NCBI GenBank assembly: GCA_017465465.1
Contig: JAFTWE010000028.1
Location: 35,672-99,671, forward strand
Direction: 5' to 3'
Length of the DNA stretch: 64,000 nucleotides
From: Clostridia bacterium
Lineage (GTDB): Bacteria; Bacillota; Clostridia; Oscillospirales; Acutalibacteraceae
Below, in pieces: positions 30,910 to 40,522 of this stretch (position 1 is the first letter of the stretch; every line of letters starts with the position of its first letter). The notes beneath the pieces are model-generated. The model was not told the origin of the DNA and did not search any database. It saw nothing but the letters and a program-made list of their open reading frames with translations. A program made the translations under genes and the position numbers.

Positions 30910-32946
30910 TTGAACCGAAAAAAGTGGCAGGTTATGCCTTTTGACCAGGATGCTGTTTTGCAAACTGCGGAGGAATTGAATATTGACCCTCACTGCGTGT
31001 TGCTTGCTTACACCCGCGGTATAAAAGACGTATATTCTGCGGCTGAGTTTTTCGGCATTGAAGAGGGTGAATATTCAGACCCCTTTGAATTCCCCGATAT
31101 GGATTTGGCTGTTGAAAGAATCAAGGCGGCTGTTGAAAATTTTGAAAGCATTGCTGTTTTTGGCGATTATGATGTTGACGGCGTAACGGCAACTGCAATT
31201 TTATATATGTATCTTGAGTCCTTGGGCGCAAAGGTGTCTTATTACATACCCGACCGCCACTCTGAGGGCTACGGCCTGAGCACCGAAGCTGTTAAAAAGC
31301 TTTGTGACTGCGGAATTAACCTTATAGTTACCGTTGATAACGGAATTTCCGCTGTTGAAGAGGCGGAATATATCAAGTCCTTGGGTATGGAGCTTGTGGT
31401 AACTGACCACCATTTGCCCGGTGAAGTTCTGCCCGACTGTGTTGCCGTTGTTGACCCGCACAGAGCTGATTGCTATCTTCCTTTTAAAGATTATGTGGGT
31501 GCAGGTGTTGCATATAAGCTCATTTGCGCTATGGAGGGTGAAGAAAACGAGGTTACCGAAAGCTATCTTGATTTGGTAGCCCTTGGCACAGTTGCTGATG
31601 TTATGCCTCTTGTGGATGAAAACCGTGATTTTGTCCGCCGAGGGCTTTACAATATGGCTATGTCACCGAGAAAGGGCATTGATGCCATTCGCAAAATTGC
31701 CTCAACTGACGATAAAATTCCCTCATCAGGAGAGCTTGCTTTTGCCATAGCTCCCAGAATAAATGCCGCAGGCAGAATGGGCTCGGCAGAAAGGGGACTT
31801 CGCCTTCTTCTGAGCAAGGATTCACTTGAGGCTGACGATTTTGCAAAAGAAATCAATGACGAAAACACCTCCCGTCAGCAGACGGAGCAGGAAATTTCTG
31901 CCCTTGCATTAAAGCAGATTGAAGAAACTCCGGGAATGAAATACGATTCTGTGCTTGTTGTTGACGGTGAAAATTGGAATGACGGTGTTATCGGCATTGT
32001 TGCATCAAGGCTTGTTGAAAAATACGGAAAGCCTGCTGTTGTAATCACCAAAACAGGGGATACCGCCAAAGGCTCAGGCAGAAGTGTTGACGGCTTTTCT
32101 CTTTATGACGCCTTAAATGCCGTGAGCCACACTCTCACTCATTTCGGCGGTCATAAGCTGGCGGCAGGTCTTGGGGTTGAAACCTCAAGAATTGACGAAT
32201 TCCGCAAGGCAATCAACGACTATGCCCGTGATTTTGATATGCCATTTATGATTCAGCGAATTGATTATAAACTGAAGCTTCATTCAATCAATGAAAATCT
32301 CCTTGCAATAACCGATGCTATGGAGCCTTGCGGGGCAGGCAATTCTCAGCCGATTTTCGGTCTTTTTAAAATGACGGTTGAGGGCATTTCGCCCATAGGC
32401 TCAGGTAAGCACATCAGAGTTGAGCTTTCAAAGGCAGGTAACACGGTTAAGGCTGTAATGTTTTCCTGCACAGCGGCTCAGTTCCCTTATGAAAAGGGAG
32501 ATGTGGTTGACCTTGCCGTAAGCGTTAAAAGAAACGAATATTTAGGCAGAGTGAGTGTGAGCATAATTATTAAAAATATCCGTTTTCACGGTGTTAATGA
32601 AGACAGGATTTTATCTGAAATCAGACTTTATGAAAGACTTTGCCGAGGCGAGGTTATCTATAAAGACGATGCTTTTGCTCTTTTGCCCGAGCGTGAGCTT
32701 ATGGCAAATGTTTACCGACTGCTGAGAGGCCGTGAAAGCTGGAGCTACGGCGAAGAGGTTCTTTGCAAGCGAATCGGTGAAGAGCGTTACGGTGCGGTGT
32801 GTGTCAGTATTCAGGCAATGCTTGAAACAGGCTTGCTTAAAGAAAGCGACGGAATTCTCACCGTTACCAAAACCACTCAGAAGGTGAACCTTGAACAGGC
32901 ACCTGTAATTTTGAAATTAAAAAGCTTTATTGAGGGGGCAGAATAA
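30910..32946 (+). CDS. recJ: Single-stranded-DNA exonuclease RecJ
   Basis: 5'-3' exonuclease acting in recombination and mismatch repair. About 678 residues. DHH domain: FGDYDVDGVTATAIL near 80 and VTDHHLPGE near 165 supply Mn-binding Asp and His. DHHA1 region: GRSVDGFSLYDAL with HFGGHKLAAGLG, followed by an OB domain and a C-terminal segment. The frame opens with GTG at 30901, but that codon is fused to AAAGG; TTG 30910 lies at the right distance and is preferred, moderately. Overlaps relA by one base (TAATG). Confidence 0.94.
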   Translation: MNRKKWQVMPFDQDAVLQTAEELNIDPHCVLLAYTRGIKDVYSAAEFFGIEEGEYSDPFEFPDMDLAVERIKAAVENFESIAVFGDYDVDGVTATAILYMYLESLGAKVSYYIPDRHSEGYGLSTEAVKKLCDCGINLIVTVDNGISAVEEAEYIKSLGMELVVTDHHLPGEVLPDCVAVVDPHRADCYLPFKDYVGAGVAYKLICAMEGEENEVTESYLDLVALGTVADVMPLVDENRDFVRRGLYNMAMSPRKGIDAIRKIASTDDKIPSSGELAFAIAPRINAAGRMGSAERGLRLLLSKDSLEADDFAKEINDENTSRQQTEQEISALALKQIEETPGMKYDSVLVVDGENWNDGVIGIVASRLVEKYGKPAVVITKTGDTAKGSGRSVDGFSLYDALNAVSHTLTHFGGHKLAAGLGVETSRIDEFRKAINDYARDFDMPFMIQRIDYKLKLHSINENLLAITDAMEPCGAGNSQPIFGLFKMTVEGISPIGSGKHIRVELSKAGNTVKAVMFSCTAAQFPYEKGDVVDLAVSVKRNEYLGRVSVSIIIKNIRFHGVNEDRILSEIRLYERLCRGEVIYKDDAFALLPERELMANVYRLLRGRESWSYGEEVLCKRIGEERYGAVCVSIQAMLETGLLKESDGILTVTKTTQKVNLEQAPVILKLKSFIEGAE

Positions 32947-35153
32947 TGAATATTAAGCTTGATGCCAACAATTCAGCAGATAAAGAATATATAAAGCTTC
33001 GCTCCGCTCTTGAAAAAAACCTTGAGCCGGGAGAAATTGAAGATATTGACCGGGCTTATGCCTGGGCAAGAGATGCCCACGAGGGTCAGCTCCGCTTTTC
33101 GGGTCAGCCGTATATTATTCATCCTATTGCAGTTTCTAAAATTCTTGCCGATTACGGAATGGATAAGGATTCTATCATCGCCGCAATGCTTCACGACATT
33201 GTGGAGGATACTGATGCCTCTATTGAAGATGTTAAAGAGCGCTTCAGCGAAGAAATAGCCTCTCTTGTTGACGGCCTTACAAAGCTTGGCAAGGTTTCAC
33301 TTAAAACAAAAGAAGAACAGCAGGCTGAAAATGTGCGCAAAATGCTTCTTGCTATGTCCCAGGATATCCGCGTTATCATTATTAAGCTGGCTGACCGAAT
33401 TCATAATCTCCGCACGCTTAACTTTATGCGCCCTCAGAAGCGCAGAGATAAGGCTCAGGAAACCCTTGAAATTTATGCTCCCATTGCTCACCGCCTCGGT
33501 ATCAGAGCAATGAAAGAAGAGCTTGAAGATTTGGCAATCAGCTACCTTGACCCTATAGCTTATAACGACATTGAGGTTTCTCTTGCAAAAAGCCAGAAGG
33601 CAAGAAGTGAATACCTTGAACAGATTAAGCAGCTCATTGATGAAAGGGTTAAGCAGATTGTTCCCAACAGCCATATTGAAGGCAGAATCAAGAGTGTTCA
33701 CGGCATTTACCGCAAAATGTATATGCAGAACAAGAGCTTTGATGAGATTTATGATGTTTATGCAGTGAGAATTATCGTTGACGAGGTTATCGACTGCTAT
33801 AACTGCCTTGGTGTTATTCACGATATGTTTACTCCTATTCCCGGCAGATTTAAAGATTATATTTCAACTCCGAAGCCCAATATGTATCAGTCACTTCATA
33901 CCACGGTTCTCGGCAGAGAGGGTATTCCTTTTGAAGTGCAGATTAGAACATGGGAAATGCACCGCACTGCAGAGTTCGGTATTGCCGCCCATTGGAAATA
34001 TAAATTAGGCATTTCAGGCAAGCAGAAGCTTGATGAGCGCCTCAACTGGATTCGTCAGCTTCTTGATGAGCAGAACGAAGCTGAAAACCCCGAGGATATT
34101 GTTAAAACAATCAAAACCGACTTTTTGCCCGAAGAGGTGTTTGTATTTACTCCCAAGGGTGATGTTGTATCTCTTCCTATAGGTGCTACTGTTATTGACT
34201 TTGCTTACGGTATTCATTCAGCCGTTGGCCATAAGATGATGGGCGCCAAGGTTGACGGAAGAATTGTTCCTCTTGATTACAAGGTTAAAACAGGTGAAAT
34301 TGTTGAGGTTATTACTTCAACTCAGCAGGGTAAAGGCCCCAGCCGTGACTGGCTTAATATTGCAAGAACAAGCTCTGCAAGGGCAAAAATCCGCGCCTGG
34401 TTCAAAAAAGAAAAACGAGAAGAAAATATCATTGAAGGCAGACTTGCTGTTGAAAGAGAATTCAGGCGCAATGCAATCCGCCTTGATGACGCTCAGCGTG
34501 AGGCATTTGTGCTTCAGCTCGGTCAGAAGCAACGCCTTGCAACCGCTGATGATTTCTATGCGGCAATCGGTTATGGCGGAATTTCACTTTCCAAAATGAT
34601 GCCCCATATCAAGGATGATTACGCAAAGCTTGTTAAGGCAGAAAAGCCGGGTGAGGTTGAGCTTAAAACCGTACCGATTAAGCCTAAAAAGACCCACAGC
34701 GACGGTGTTGTTATTGAGGGTATAGAAAACTGCCTTGTTAAATTTTCAAGGTGCTGTAATCCCTTGCCGGGTGATGATATTATCGGATTTATCACAAGAG
34801 GTCACGGTGTTTCAATTCATAAGCGTGACTGCACCAATGTTCCCCGCCATATCGAGCTTGCTCAGGAGCCTGAACGCTGGATAAAGGCATATTGGGACGG
34901 TAATGTTAAAGAAGAATTTAAAGCAAACCTGACAATTACAACAATGAACAGAATAGGACTTCTGATGGATGTTACCACTCAGCTTGCTTCAATGAAGGTG
35001 GATATTCACGCCATGAATACCAAAACCAACAAAGACGGCAGAGCAACCTTCAGCCTTGTTATTTCTGTTAACGGTGCAGAGCATCTTAAGAGTGTTATGA
35101 CCAAAATTGCAAAGGTCAACGGTGTTCTTGATGTTGAAAGAGGTACAATATAA
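32946..35153 (+). CDS. relA: Bifunctional (p)ppGpp synthetase/hydrolase
   Basis: Rel protein of 735 residues that makes and degrades the stringent alarmone. In order: HD hydrolase domain with FSGQPYIIHPIAV and MLHDIVEDT (about 45-85), synthetase domain with KDYISTPKPNMYQSLHTTV (about 300), TGS domain (EEVFVFTPKGDVVSLPIGA), zinc-finger-like CCNPLPGDDIIGFITRG with His-x3-HKRDC, and a C-terminal ACT domain. Both catalytic domains look intact. Start overlaps the recJ stop, end overlaps dtd, so it is central in a tight operon. Confidence 0.97.
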   Translation: MNIKLDANNSADKEYIKLRSALEKNLEPGEIEDIDRAYAWARDAHEGQLRFSGQPYIIHPIAVSKILADYGMDKDSIIAAMLHDIVEDTDASIEDVKERFSEEIASLVDGLTKLGKVSLKTKEEQQAENVRKMLLAMSQDIRVIIIKLADRIHNLRTLNFMRPQKRRDKAQETLEIYAPIAHRLGIRAMKEELEDLAISYLDPIAYNDIEVSLAKSQKARSEYLEQIKQLIDERVKQIVPNSHIEGRIKSVHGIYRKMYMQNKSFDEIYDVYAVRIIVDEVIDCYNCLGVIHDMFTPIPGRFKDYISTPKPNMYQSLHTTVLGREGIPFEVQIRTWEMHRTAEFGIAAHWKYKLGISGKQKLDERLNWIRQLLDEQNEAENPEDIVKTIKTDFLPEEVFVFTPKGDVVSLPIGATVIDFAYGIHSAVGHKMMGAKVDGRIVPLDYKVKTGEIVEVITSTQQGKGPSRDWLNIARTSSARAKIRAWFKKEKREENIIEGRLAVEREFRRNAIRLDDAQREAFVLQLGQKQRLATADDFYAAIGYGGISLSKMMPHIKDDYAKLVKAEKPGEVELKTVPIKPKKTHSDGVVIEGIENCLVKFSRCCNPLPGDDIIGFITRGHGVSIHKRDCTNVPRHIELAQEPERWIKAYWDGNVKEEFKANLTITTMNRIGLLMDVTTQLASMKVDIHAMNTKTNKDGRATFSLVISVNGAEHLKSVMTKIAKVNGVLDVERGTI

Positions 35154-35614
35154 TGAAAGCAGTAGTTCAGAGAGTTACCCGTTCATCAGTAACGGTTGAC
35201 GGAATAGTTATCGGCAAAATTCAAAAGGGCTTCAACATTCTTTTGGGTGTTGAAGAAAATGACGAAAAGGAAGATGCGGAAATCCTTGCCGCCAAAATTG
35301 CAAAGCTTCGCGTTTTTGAAGATGAAGAGGGCAAAATGAACCTCGCTCTCGGCGATGTCGGCGGTGAAGCACTTGTTGTTTCGCAGTTTACCCTTTGCGC
35401 CGATATCAAAAAAGGCAACCGCCCGTCATTTACCCCTGCCGCTAAGCCCGATAAGGCTGTTCCCCTTTATGAATATTTTATGGAACAGCTCAAGGCCAAC
35501 GGAGTTTCAAGAGTTGAACACGGCTCTTTCGGTGCAGATATGGCGGTTGACATTGCCAACGACGGCCCTGTTACAATAATTATGGATACTGCAATTTGGA
35601 GAAAAAGCAAATGA
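35153..35614 (+). CDS. dtd: D-aminoacyl-tRNA deacylase
   Basis: Removes D-amino acids wrongly attached to tRNA. It has 153 residues. MKAVVQRVTRSSVTVDG is the family start, VVSQFTLCAD holds the SQFT motif, and NDGPVTI the cross-subunit Gly-cisPro-type motif. Overlaps relA by one base (TAATG) and the next gene by four bases. The pairing relA-dtd is frequent in Firmicutes. Confidence 0.97.
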   Translation: MKAVVQRVTRSSVTVDGIVIGKIQKGFNILLGVEENDEKEDAEILAAKIAKLRVFEDEEGKMNLALGDVGGEALVVSQFTLCADIKKGNRPSFTPAAKPDKAVPLYEYFMEQLKANGVSRVEHGSFGADMAVDIANDGPVTIIMDTAIWRKSK

Positions 35615-36237
35615 AAACAAAAGTATTTCAGGTGGGAATAATTGACACAAACTGCTACCTTGTTACCGATGAAGACTCGGGAGAGAGCATTTTGATTGAC
35701 CCCGGTGCAATGTCACCGAGGCTTGAAGCAGCTCTTAAAGAGCATAATGTAAAATATATTCTTCTCACTCACGGTCATTATGACCATATTCTCGGTGTAG
35801 CTCAGGCTAAGAGAATAACAGGTGCAGATGTTTTGATAAGCGGTGAAGATGCCCCTTGCCTTTATGATGACGAATTAAGCAGAGCCGGACTTCACTTTCC
35901 CGAGCCTCAGGAGCATCTTTATGCTGACCGCACATTGTCAGACGGCGATGTTATTCCTCTCGGAAATAAAGAAATAAAAGTTATTGCAACGCCGGGTCAT
36001 ACTGTTGGCTGTGTGTGCTATGTTTTCGGTGAAGATAACCTCATTTTCAGCGGTGACACACTTTTTCAGCTTTCAATCGGCAGAACTGATTTTAAAGGCG
36101 GAAGTATGTCACAGATGATGAGCTCTCTTTCAAAGCTGTCAAAAATCCAAGGTGAATTTGCAGTTTTCCCGGGTCACGGACCTGCCACAACTCTTGAATT
36201 TGAAAAGCAAAACAATCCTTATATGAGGAATTTATAA
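35611..36237 (+). CDS. MBL-fold metallohydrolase, glyoxalase II-like
   Basis: 208-residue metallo-beta-lactamase fold protein. THGHYDHILG is the HxHxDH metal motif, GHTVGCVCY and SGDTLF the next ligands, and FPGHGPATT the last His. Substrate could be a glutathione-like or other thioester, or the role may differ. ATG 35611 overlaps the dtd stop (ATGA), whereas the frame's upstream TTG lies within dtd. Part of the recJ-relA-dtd operon. Confidence 0.88.
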   Translation: MKTKVFQVGIIDTNCYLVTDEDSGESILIDPGAMSPRLEAALKEHNVKYILLTHGHYDHILGVAQAKRITGADVLISGEDAPCLYDDELSRAGLHFPEPQEHLYADRTLSDGDVIPLGNKEIKVIATPGHTVGCVCYVFGEDNLIFSGDTLFQLSIGRTDFKGGSMSQMMSSLSKLSKIQGEFAVFPGHGPATTLEFEKQNNPYMRNL

Positions 36238-36238
36238 T

Positions 36239-37717
36239 ATGATTTTACGAATTTACAATCACGACTTTCATTATGAAGCAGAAAATCTCTGCCGTGTTTT
36301 TTACCCTTATGAAAAAATCAATGTGGTAAAAACTTCGGCAGGGGCAAGTGATTTGGAGGTTGTGACCCTTTTAAATAAAACCGAAGAAAAAGCAACCGTC
36401 GTTATTGAGTTCAGAACTGCCGACGGTGTTTTTGATTGCTCAAAAGAGCTTGACCTCACAGCCGTTGAAGAGGACCACCGTTCTTATTGCGAAAGGGCAA
36501 TGATGACCTTGCTCTACGGCGTTTTGTCAAAGGCTACGGGCTATGTGCCTCAATGGGGAATTCTCACAGGGGTGCGCCCCTCAAAGCTGATGACAAATCT
36601 CATCGGCACAATGGGTGAGCAGGGAGCAACCGACTATTTCAAAAACGATTTGCTCGTCAAAAAGGATAAAACCGACCTTGCTTTTTCTGTTGCCAAGGCA
36701 GAAGAAAAAATTATTTCCCTTTCTGATGAAAAATCCTTCAGCCTTTATATTTCTATCCCTTTCTGCCCCACAAGGTGTAACTACTGCTCCTTTGTTTCTC
36801 ACTCTGTTGAGCAGGCAAAAAAGCTTATTCCCGAATATGTGGAAAAGCTTTGCATCGAGCTTGAAAGCACAGCAGAAATTGCCAAAAACCTCGGTCTCAG
36901 ATTGGAGTCAATTTATTGGGGCGGAGGCACACCCACCACCCTTGAAGCTGAGCAGATAGCAAAAATCTGTGCCGTTATTTCAAAAAACTTTGACTTGTCA
37001 TTCCTTCGTGAATACACCGTTGAAGCAGGCAGACCCGACACCGTAACCTCCGAAAAGCTTATGGCTCTTAAAATGGCAGGAGTGGGCAGAATAAGCATAA
37101 ACCCGCAGACCTTTAATGATTCTGTTCTGCGTGCAATTGGCAGGCGTCACAATTCATCTCAGACAATCAAAGCCTTTGAAATGGCAAGAGAAGCAGGCTT
37201 TGATAATATCAATATGGATTTAATCGCAGGTCTTACCTCCGATACATTCCCGAGCTTTTGCAACACTCTTGATACTGCCGTTTCATTAAATCCTGAAAAT
37301 ATCACCTTACATACCCTTGCTCTTAAGCGTTCTTCGGGAATCGTAACAGGTAAAATTGATGTTGAAAGCGGCGACCTTGCCAACAAAATGCTTCGCAGAG
37401 CCTTCCGTCAGTTTAAAGAAAACGGCTATGAGCCATACTATATGTACCGCCAGAGCCGTTCTTTGGGCAACCTTGAAAATGTAGGTTGGTGCAAGCCGGG
37501 CTATGAGTGCTTATATAATGTGTTTATGATGGAAGAGTGTCACACTGTTCTTGCGGTGGGTGCAGGCGCGGTTATCAAGTTAAAAGAATTCGGTGTTAAC
37601 AATATTGAACGCATATTTAATTTCAAATACCCGTATGAATACATTACAAGGTTCAGTGAAATATTGAGCCGCAAAAACAAAATTTATGAGTTTTACGGAG
37701 TAAATAATGAAAGATAA
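36239..37717 (+). CDS. hemZ: Coproporphyrinogen dehydrogenase-like radical SAM protein HemZ
   Basis: 492-residue HemN-family radical SAM protein. The cluster motif is SIPFCPTRCNYCSF near 178-191 (C-X3-C-X2-C), preceded by an N-terminal domain of about 170 residues typical of the HemZ branch. YWGGGTPTTL and NMDLIAGLT are further family blocks. Despite the name, heme synthesis by HemZ proteins is not proven in anaerobes, and no other heme genes are visible here. Starts one base after the MBL gene's stop; overlaps the next gene by 11 bases. Confidence 0.88.
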   Translation: MILRIYNHDFHYEAENLCRVFYPYEKINVVKTSAGASDLEVVTLLNKTEEKATVVIEFRTADGVFDCSKELDLTAVEEDHRSYCERAMMTLLYGVLSKATGYVPQWGILTGVRPSKLMTNLIGTMGEQGATDYFKNDLLVKKDKTDLAFSVAKAEEKIISLSDEKSFSLYISIPFCPTRCNYCSFVSHSVEQAKKLIPEYVEKLCIELESTAEIAKNLGLRLESIYWGGGTPTTLEAEQIAKICAVISKNFDLSFLREYTVEAGRPDTVTSEKLMALKMAGVGRISINPQTFNDSVLRAIGRRHNSSQTIKAFEMAREAGFDNINMDLIAGLTSDTFPSFCNTLDTAVSLNPENITLHTLALKRSSGIVTGKIDVESGDLANKMLRRAFRQFKENGYEPYYMYRQSRSLGNLENVGWCKPGYECLYNVFMMEECHTVLAVGAGAVIKLKEFGVNNIERIFNFKYPYEYITRFSEILSRKNKIYEFYGVNNER

Positions 37718-38627
37718 TTATACTCTTAGTGAAGTAAATTCAGCCGTCAGAAAAGATGCAAAAGCATTTATTGGCCTTTGCATAAATAATTATGAAAAGC
37801 AGGTAGAGCGTGCTGTTGATAATATATTAAAAGACTCAACAGTTGATATTGTTATGCTTGCAGGCCCCAGTTCATCGGGCAAAACCACAACAGCCAAAAA
37901 GCTTTGTGAGGGTATTCGCAACCGTGGCAGAAATGCTTATATCATTTCTCTTGACGATTTTTATTTCAACCGTGATGATATTCCTATTAACAAGGACGGA
38001 CTTCCCGATTATGAAAATGTAACCGCCCTTGATATCCCTCTTATAGAAAAAACATTCAATTCTCTCATAAATGAAAGAGAAGCGGTTGTTCCGATTTTTA
38101 ATTTTCAGACAGGTAAGAGAGAAGAAAAGGGCAATCTTATTCACATTGATGACGACGATGTAATTATTGTGGAGGGTATTCACGCCCTCAACCCGATTAT
38201 AACAGGGGAGATTGACCAGAATCATATTTACAAAATATATATCAGCGTTTCATCAAGGTTTACTGACGATAACGGTGAAATTCTCTTAACAAAGCGGAAT
38301 ATAAGATTTATCCGCAGGATGATAAGAGATTATCACTTCCGTGCCTCTCAGGTTGAAAACACCTGCTTTTTGTGGCAGGGCGTGTTAAAAGGGGAGGATG
38401 AGTTCGTCTTTCCTTATAAAGAGCAGGCAGATGAATTTATCAATTCAATTCATCCCTTTGAAGAATGTATATTCAAATCCGAGGCTAAGGAGCTTCTTGG
38501 TCATATTGAAAAAAGCAGTGTCTATTATGACGAAGTAAAACGCATTTATAATGCTCTGGAGCTTTTTGACGAAGTGAGCAGAGATTTGTTGCCGTCCGAT
38601 TCTCTTTTGCGTGAATTTATCGGTTAG
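37707..38627 (+). CDS. Uridine kinase-like nucleoside kinase
   Basis: 306-residue P-loop kinase. Walker A GPSSSGKTTTAKK near 54-66, SLDDFYFNRDDIP with the substrate-binding Asp residues, FNFQTGKREE and IIVEGIHALNP follow the uridine kinase/phosphoribulokinase pattern. The ~50-residue N-terminal extension before the P-loop matches the clostridial branch often annotated as nucleoside kinase. Overlaps hemZ and is last in the operon. Confidence 0.88.
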   Translation: MKDNYTLSEVNSAVRKDAKAFIGLCINNYEKQVERAVDNILKDSTVDIVMLAGPSSSGKTTTAKKLCEGIRNRGRNAYIISLDDFYFNRDDIPINKDGLPDYENVTALDIPLIEKTFNSLINEREAVVPIFNFQTGKREEKGNLIHIDDDDVIIVEGIHALNPIITGEIDQNHIYKIYISVSSRFTDDNGEILLTKRNIRFIRRMIRDYHFRASQVENTCFLWQGVLKGEDEFVFPYKEQADEFINSIHPFEECIFKSEAKELLGHIEKSSVYYDEVKRIYNALELFDEVSRDLLPSDSLLREFIG

Positions 38628-38710
38628 TTTGTTAAAAAAGAAACAAATCTTGTCAACACAATAATTGTGTGCTACAATTATTTATTAGAAATAACCTTCT
38701 GGAGGTTTGT

Positions 38711-40501
38711 ATGGCTGAAAATAAAAAACAAGGTCAGAATGTGCTCAACGGTGCGCTTGTGCTTGTTGTTGCAACTGTTCTGGTTAAAGTAATCGGCGCA
38801 ATATATAAAATCCCCCTTACCGCCCTTATCGGCGAGGTAGGCAGGGGATATTTCAACGGCGCTTATGAGATATATACACCTCTTTATGCTATCTCTATGG
38901 CAGGTCTTCCTGTTGCCGTTTCTAAAATGGTGTCGCAGGAAAAGGCACTCGGTCACTACCGCGATGTTAAGGTTATTATGAAAACGGCACAAAAGGTGTT
39001 TTTGCTCACAGGTGCAATAGCCACCATTATCCTTTTTGCCATTTCATATCCTTATTCCCATTTCTTCATTAAAGCCCCCGAAAATTTAGTCAGCATTCTT
39101 GCTATTGCTCCCTCAATTTTCTTCTGTTGCTGTATGTCATCATACAGAGGATATTACGAGGGCCTGAGCAATATGGTGCCCACGGGTGTTTCTCAGGTTA
39201 TTGAAGCCGTAGGTAAGCTGGTTTTAGGCCTTACCTTTGCTAATATCATAATGAAAATCGGACTCAACCGCTATACACAGGGTTTGCCCGTTTTCGGTGA
39301 GGTTGTTACCAATAAGCAAGAGGCTCTGAGTGCAATTTATCCTTATGCTGCCGCAGGTGCCATTGCAGGCGTTACTGTCGGCACTATGTTCGGTCTTGCA
39401 TTTTTGATTATCCGCCATAAGCTAAAAGGCGACGGAATTTCAAAAGCTATGCTTCAGGAAGCTCCGCCACCTATGAAAAGTAAAGCCTGGCGCAAAATTA
39501 TTTTAACCACAGCTCTTCCTGTAGCTGCAGGCTCACTCATTTTAAATTTAACCAATCTTATTGATACCGTTACAATCCGTAACAGGCTTGCTTACGCCTT
39601 GACTATAGATTTAGAAACCGTCAAGTCAATGTATCTTGAACAGCTTACAAATTCAGGCACGCTTGACAGCGATATAGCAACCTATCTCTACGGTGTTTAC
39701 GGCTCAGTGCTTGATTTTAAAAATCTTATCCCCACAATCACAATGACTTTGGGTATCAGCGCTATTCCTGCTCTTTCTGCAGCTTGGGCTGTTAAAGACC
39801 GCCAAAGCGTTAAATCAACAATCGAATCGGTTATCAGAATAACAATGCTCGTTGCTCTCCCTGCAGGCTTCGGTATGGCTGTGCTTTCTGAGCCGCTTCT
39901 CAGCATCGTTTATAACGGAACAAATGCAAGCAACCTTGTTCCCATTGCCGCCCCGATTCTTACCACCTACGGCTTTGGTGTTTTCCTTTTTGCCGTTTCG
40001 TCACCCATTACCAATATGCTTCAGGCTCTCGGCAGAATGGATGTTCCGCTTAAGTCCATTGTAGTTGGCGCAGTAGTTAAAATTATTCTTAACTACATAC
40101 TTGTGGGCAACCCGTCAATCAATATCAACGGTGCCGCAGTAGGCTCAATAGCCTGCTATGTAGTTATTGTAGCAATAAACCTTTCCATGCTTGTTAAAAT
40201 TTCAGGAACAAAGCTTGATTTCAAGTCAATGTTCTTCAAGCCTCTGTTCTGCTCGGCAATGAGCTGCATAAGCGCTTTTGCCTGCTACAGAGTGTTCGGC
40301 ACTCTTCTTGAAGGTATCGGCGACCCCTCTTCAAGGCTCAACGGCGGCACTATTGCCACCCTGATTGCCATTGTTGCGGCTGTGTTTGTTTATGTTGTAA
40401 CTCTTCTTTTGAGCAAGGGTCTTTCCCGTGACGATGTAAATATGATACCAAAAGGAGAAAAAATTGCCAAAGTACTTGAAAAGCGTGGATTTTTGGGGTA
40501 A
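38711..40501 (+). CDS. Polysaccharide flippase of the SpoVB/YabM type
   Basis: 596-residue multispan membrane protein of the MOP (multidrug/oligosaccharidyl-lipid/polysaccharide) flippase superfamily, with about 14 hydrophobic spans. GALVLVVATVLVKVIGAIYKIPL and EVGRGYFNGAYEIY at the N-terminus are typical of SpoVB, YabM and lipid II flippases. ATG 38711 follows GGAGG; the earlier open frame is leader. Its position directly before mazG and the yab genes equals yabM in Bacillus, supporting a role in envelope or spore-wall precursor export. Confidence 0.88.
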   Translation: MAENKKQGQNVLNGALVLVVATVLVKVIGAIYKIPLTALIGEVGRGYFNGAYEIYTPLYAISMAGLPVAVSKMVSQEKALGHYRDVKVIMKTAQKVFLLTGAIATIILFAISYPYSHFFIKAPENLVSILAIAPSIFFCCCMSSYRGYYEGLSNMVPTGVSQVIEAVGKLVLGLTFANIIMKIGLNRYTQGLPVFGEVVTNKQEALSAIYPYAAAGAIAGVTVGTMFGLAFLIIRHKLKGDGISKAMLQEAPPPMKSKAWRKIILTTALPVAAGSLILNLTNLIDTVTIRNRLAYALTIDLETVKSMYLEQLTNSGTLDSDIATYLYGVYGSVLDFKNLIPTITMTLGISAIPALSAAWAVKDRQSVKSTIESVIRITMLVALPAGFGMAVLSEPLLSIVYNGTNASNLVPIAAPILTTYGFGVFLFAVSSPITNMLQALGRMDVPLKSIVVGAVVKIILNYILVGNPSININGAAVGSIACYVVIVAINLSMLVKISGTKLDFKSMFFKPLFCSAMSCISAFACYRVFGTLLEGIGDPSSRLNGGTIATLIAIVAAVFVYVVTLLLSKGLSRDDVNMIPKGEKIAKVLEKRGFLG

Positions 40502-40522
40502 AATGATGTTCAGGTGAGTGCA

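Noticed and set aside
33297..33821. 174-codon antisense frame within relA
   Set aside because: Lies opposite the conserved hydrolase-synthetase region; no start signal.
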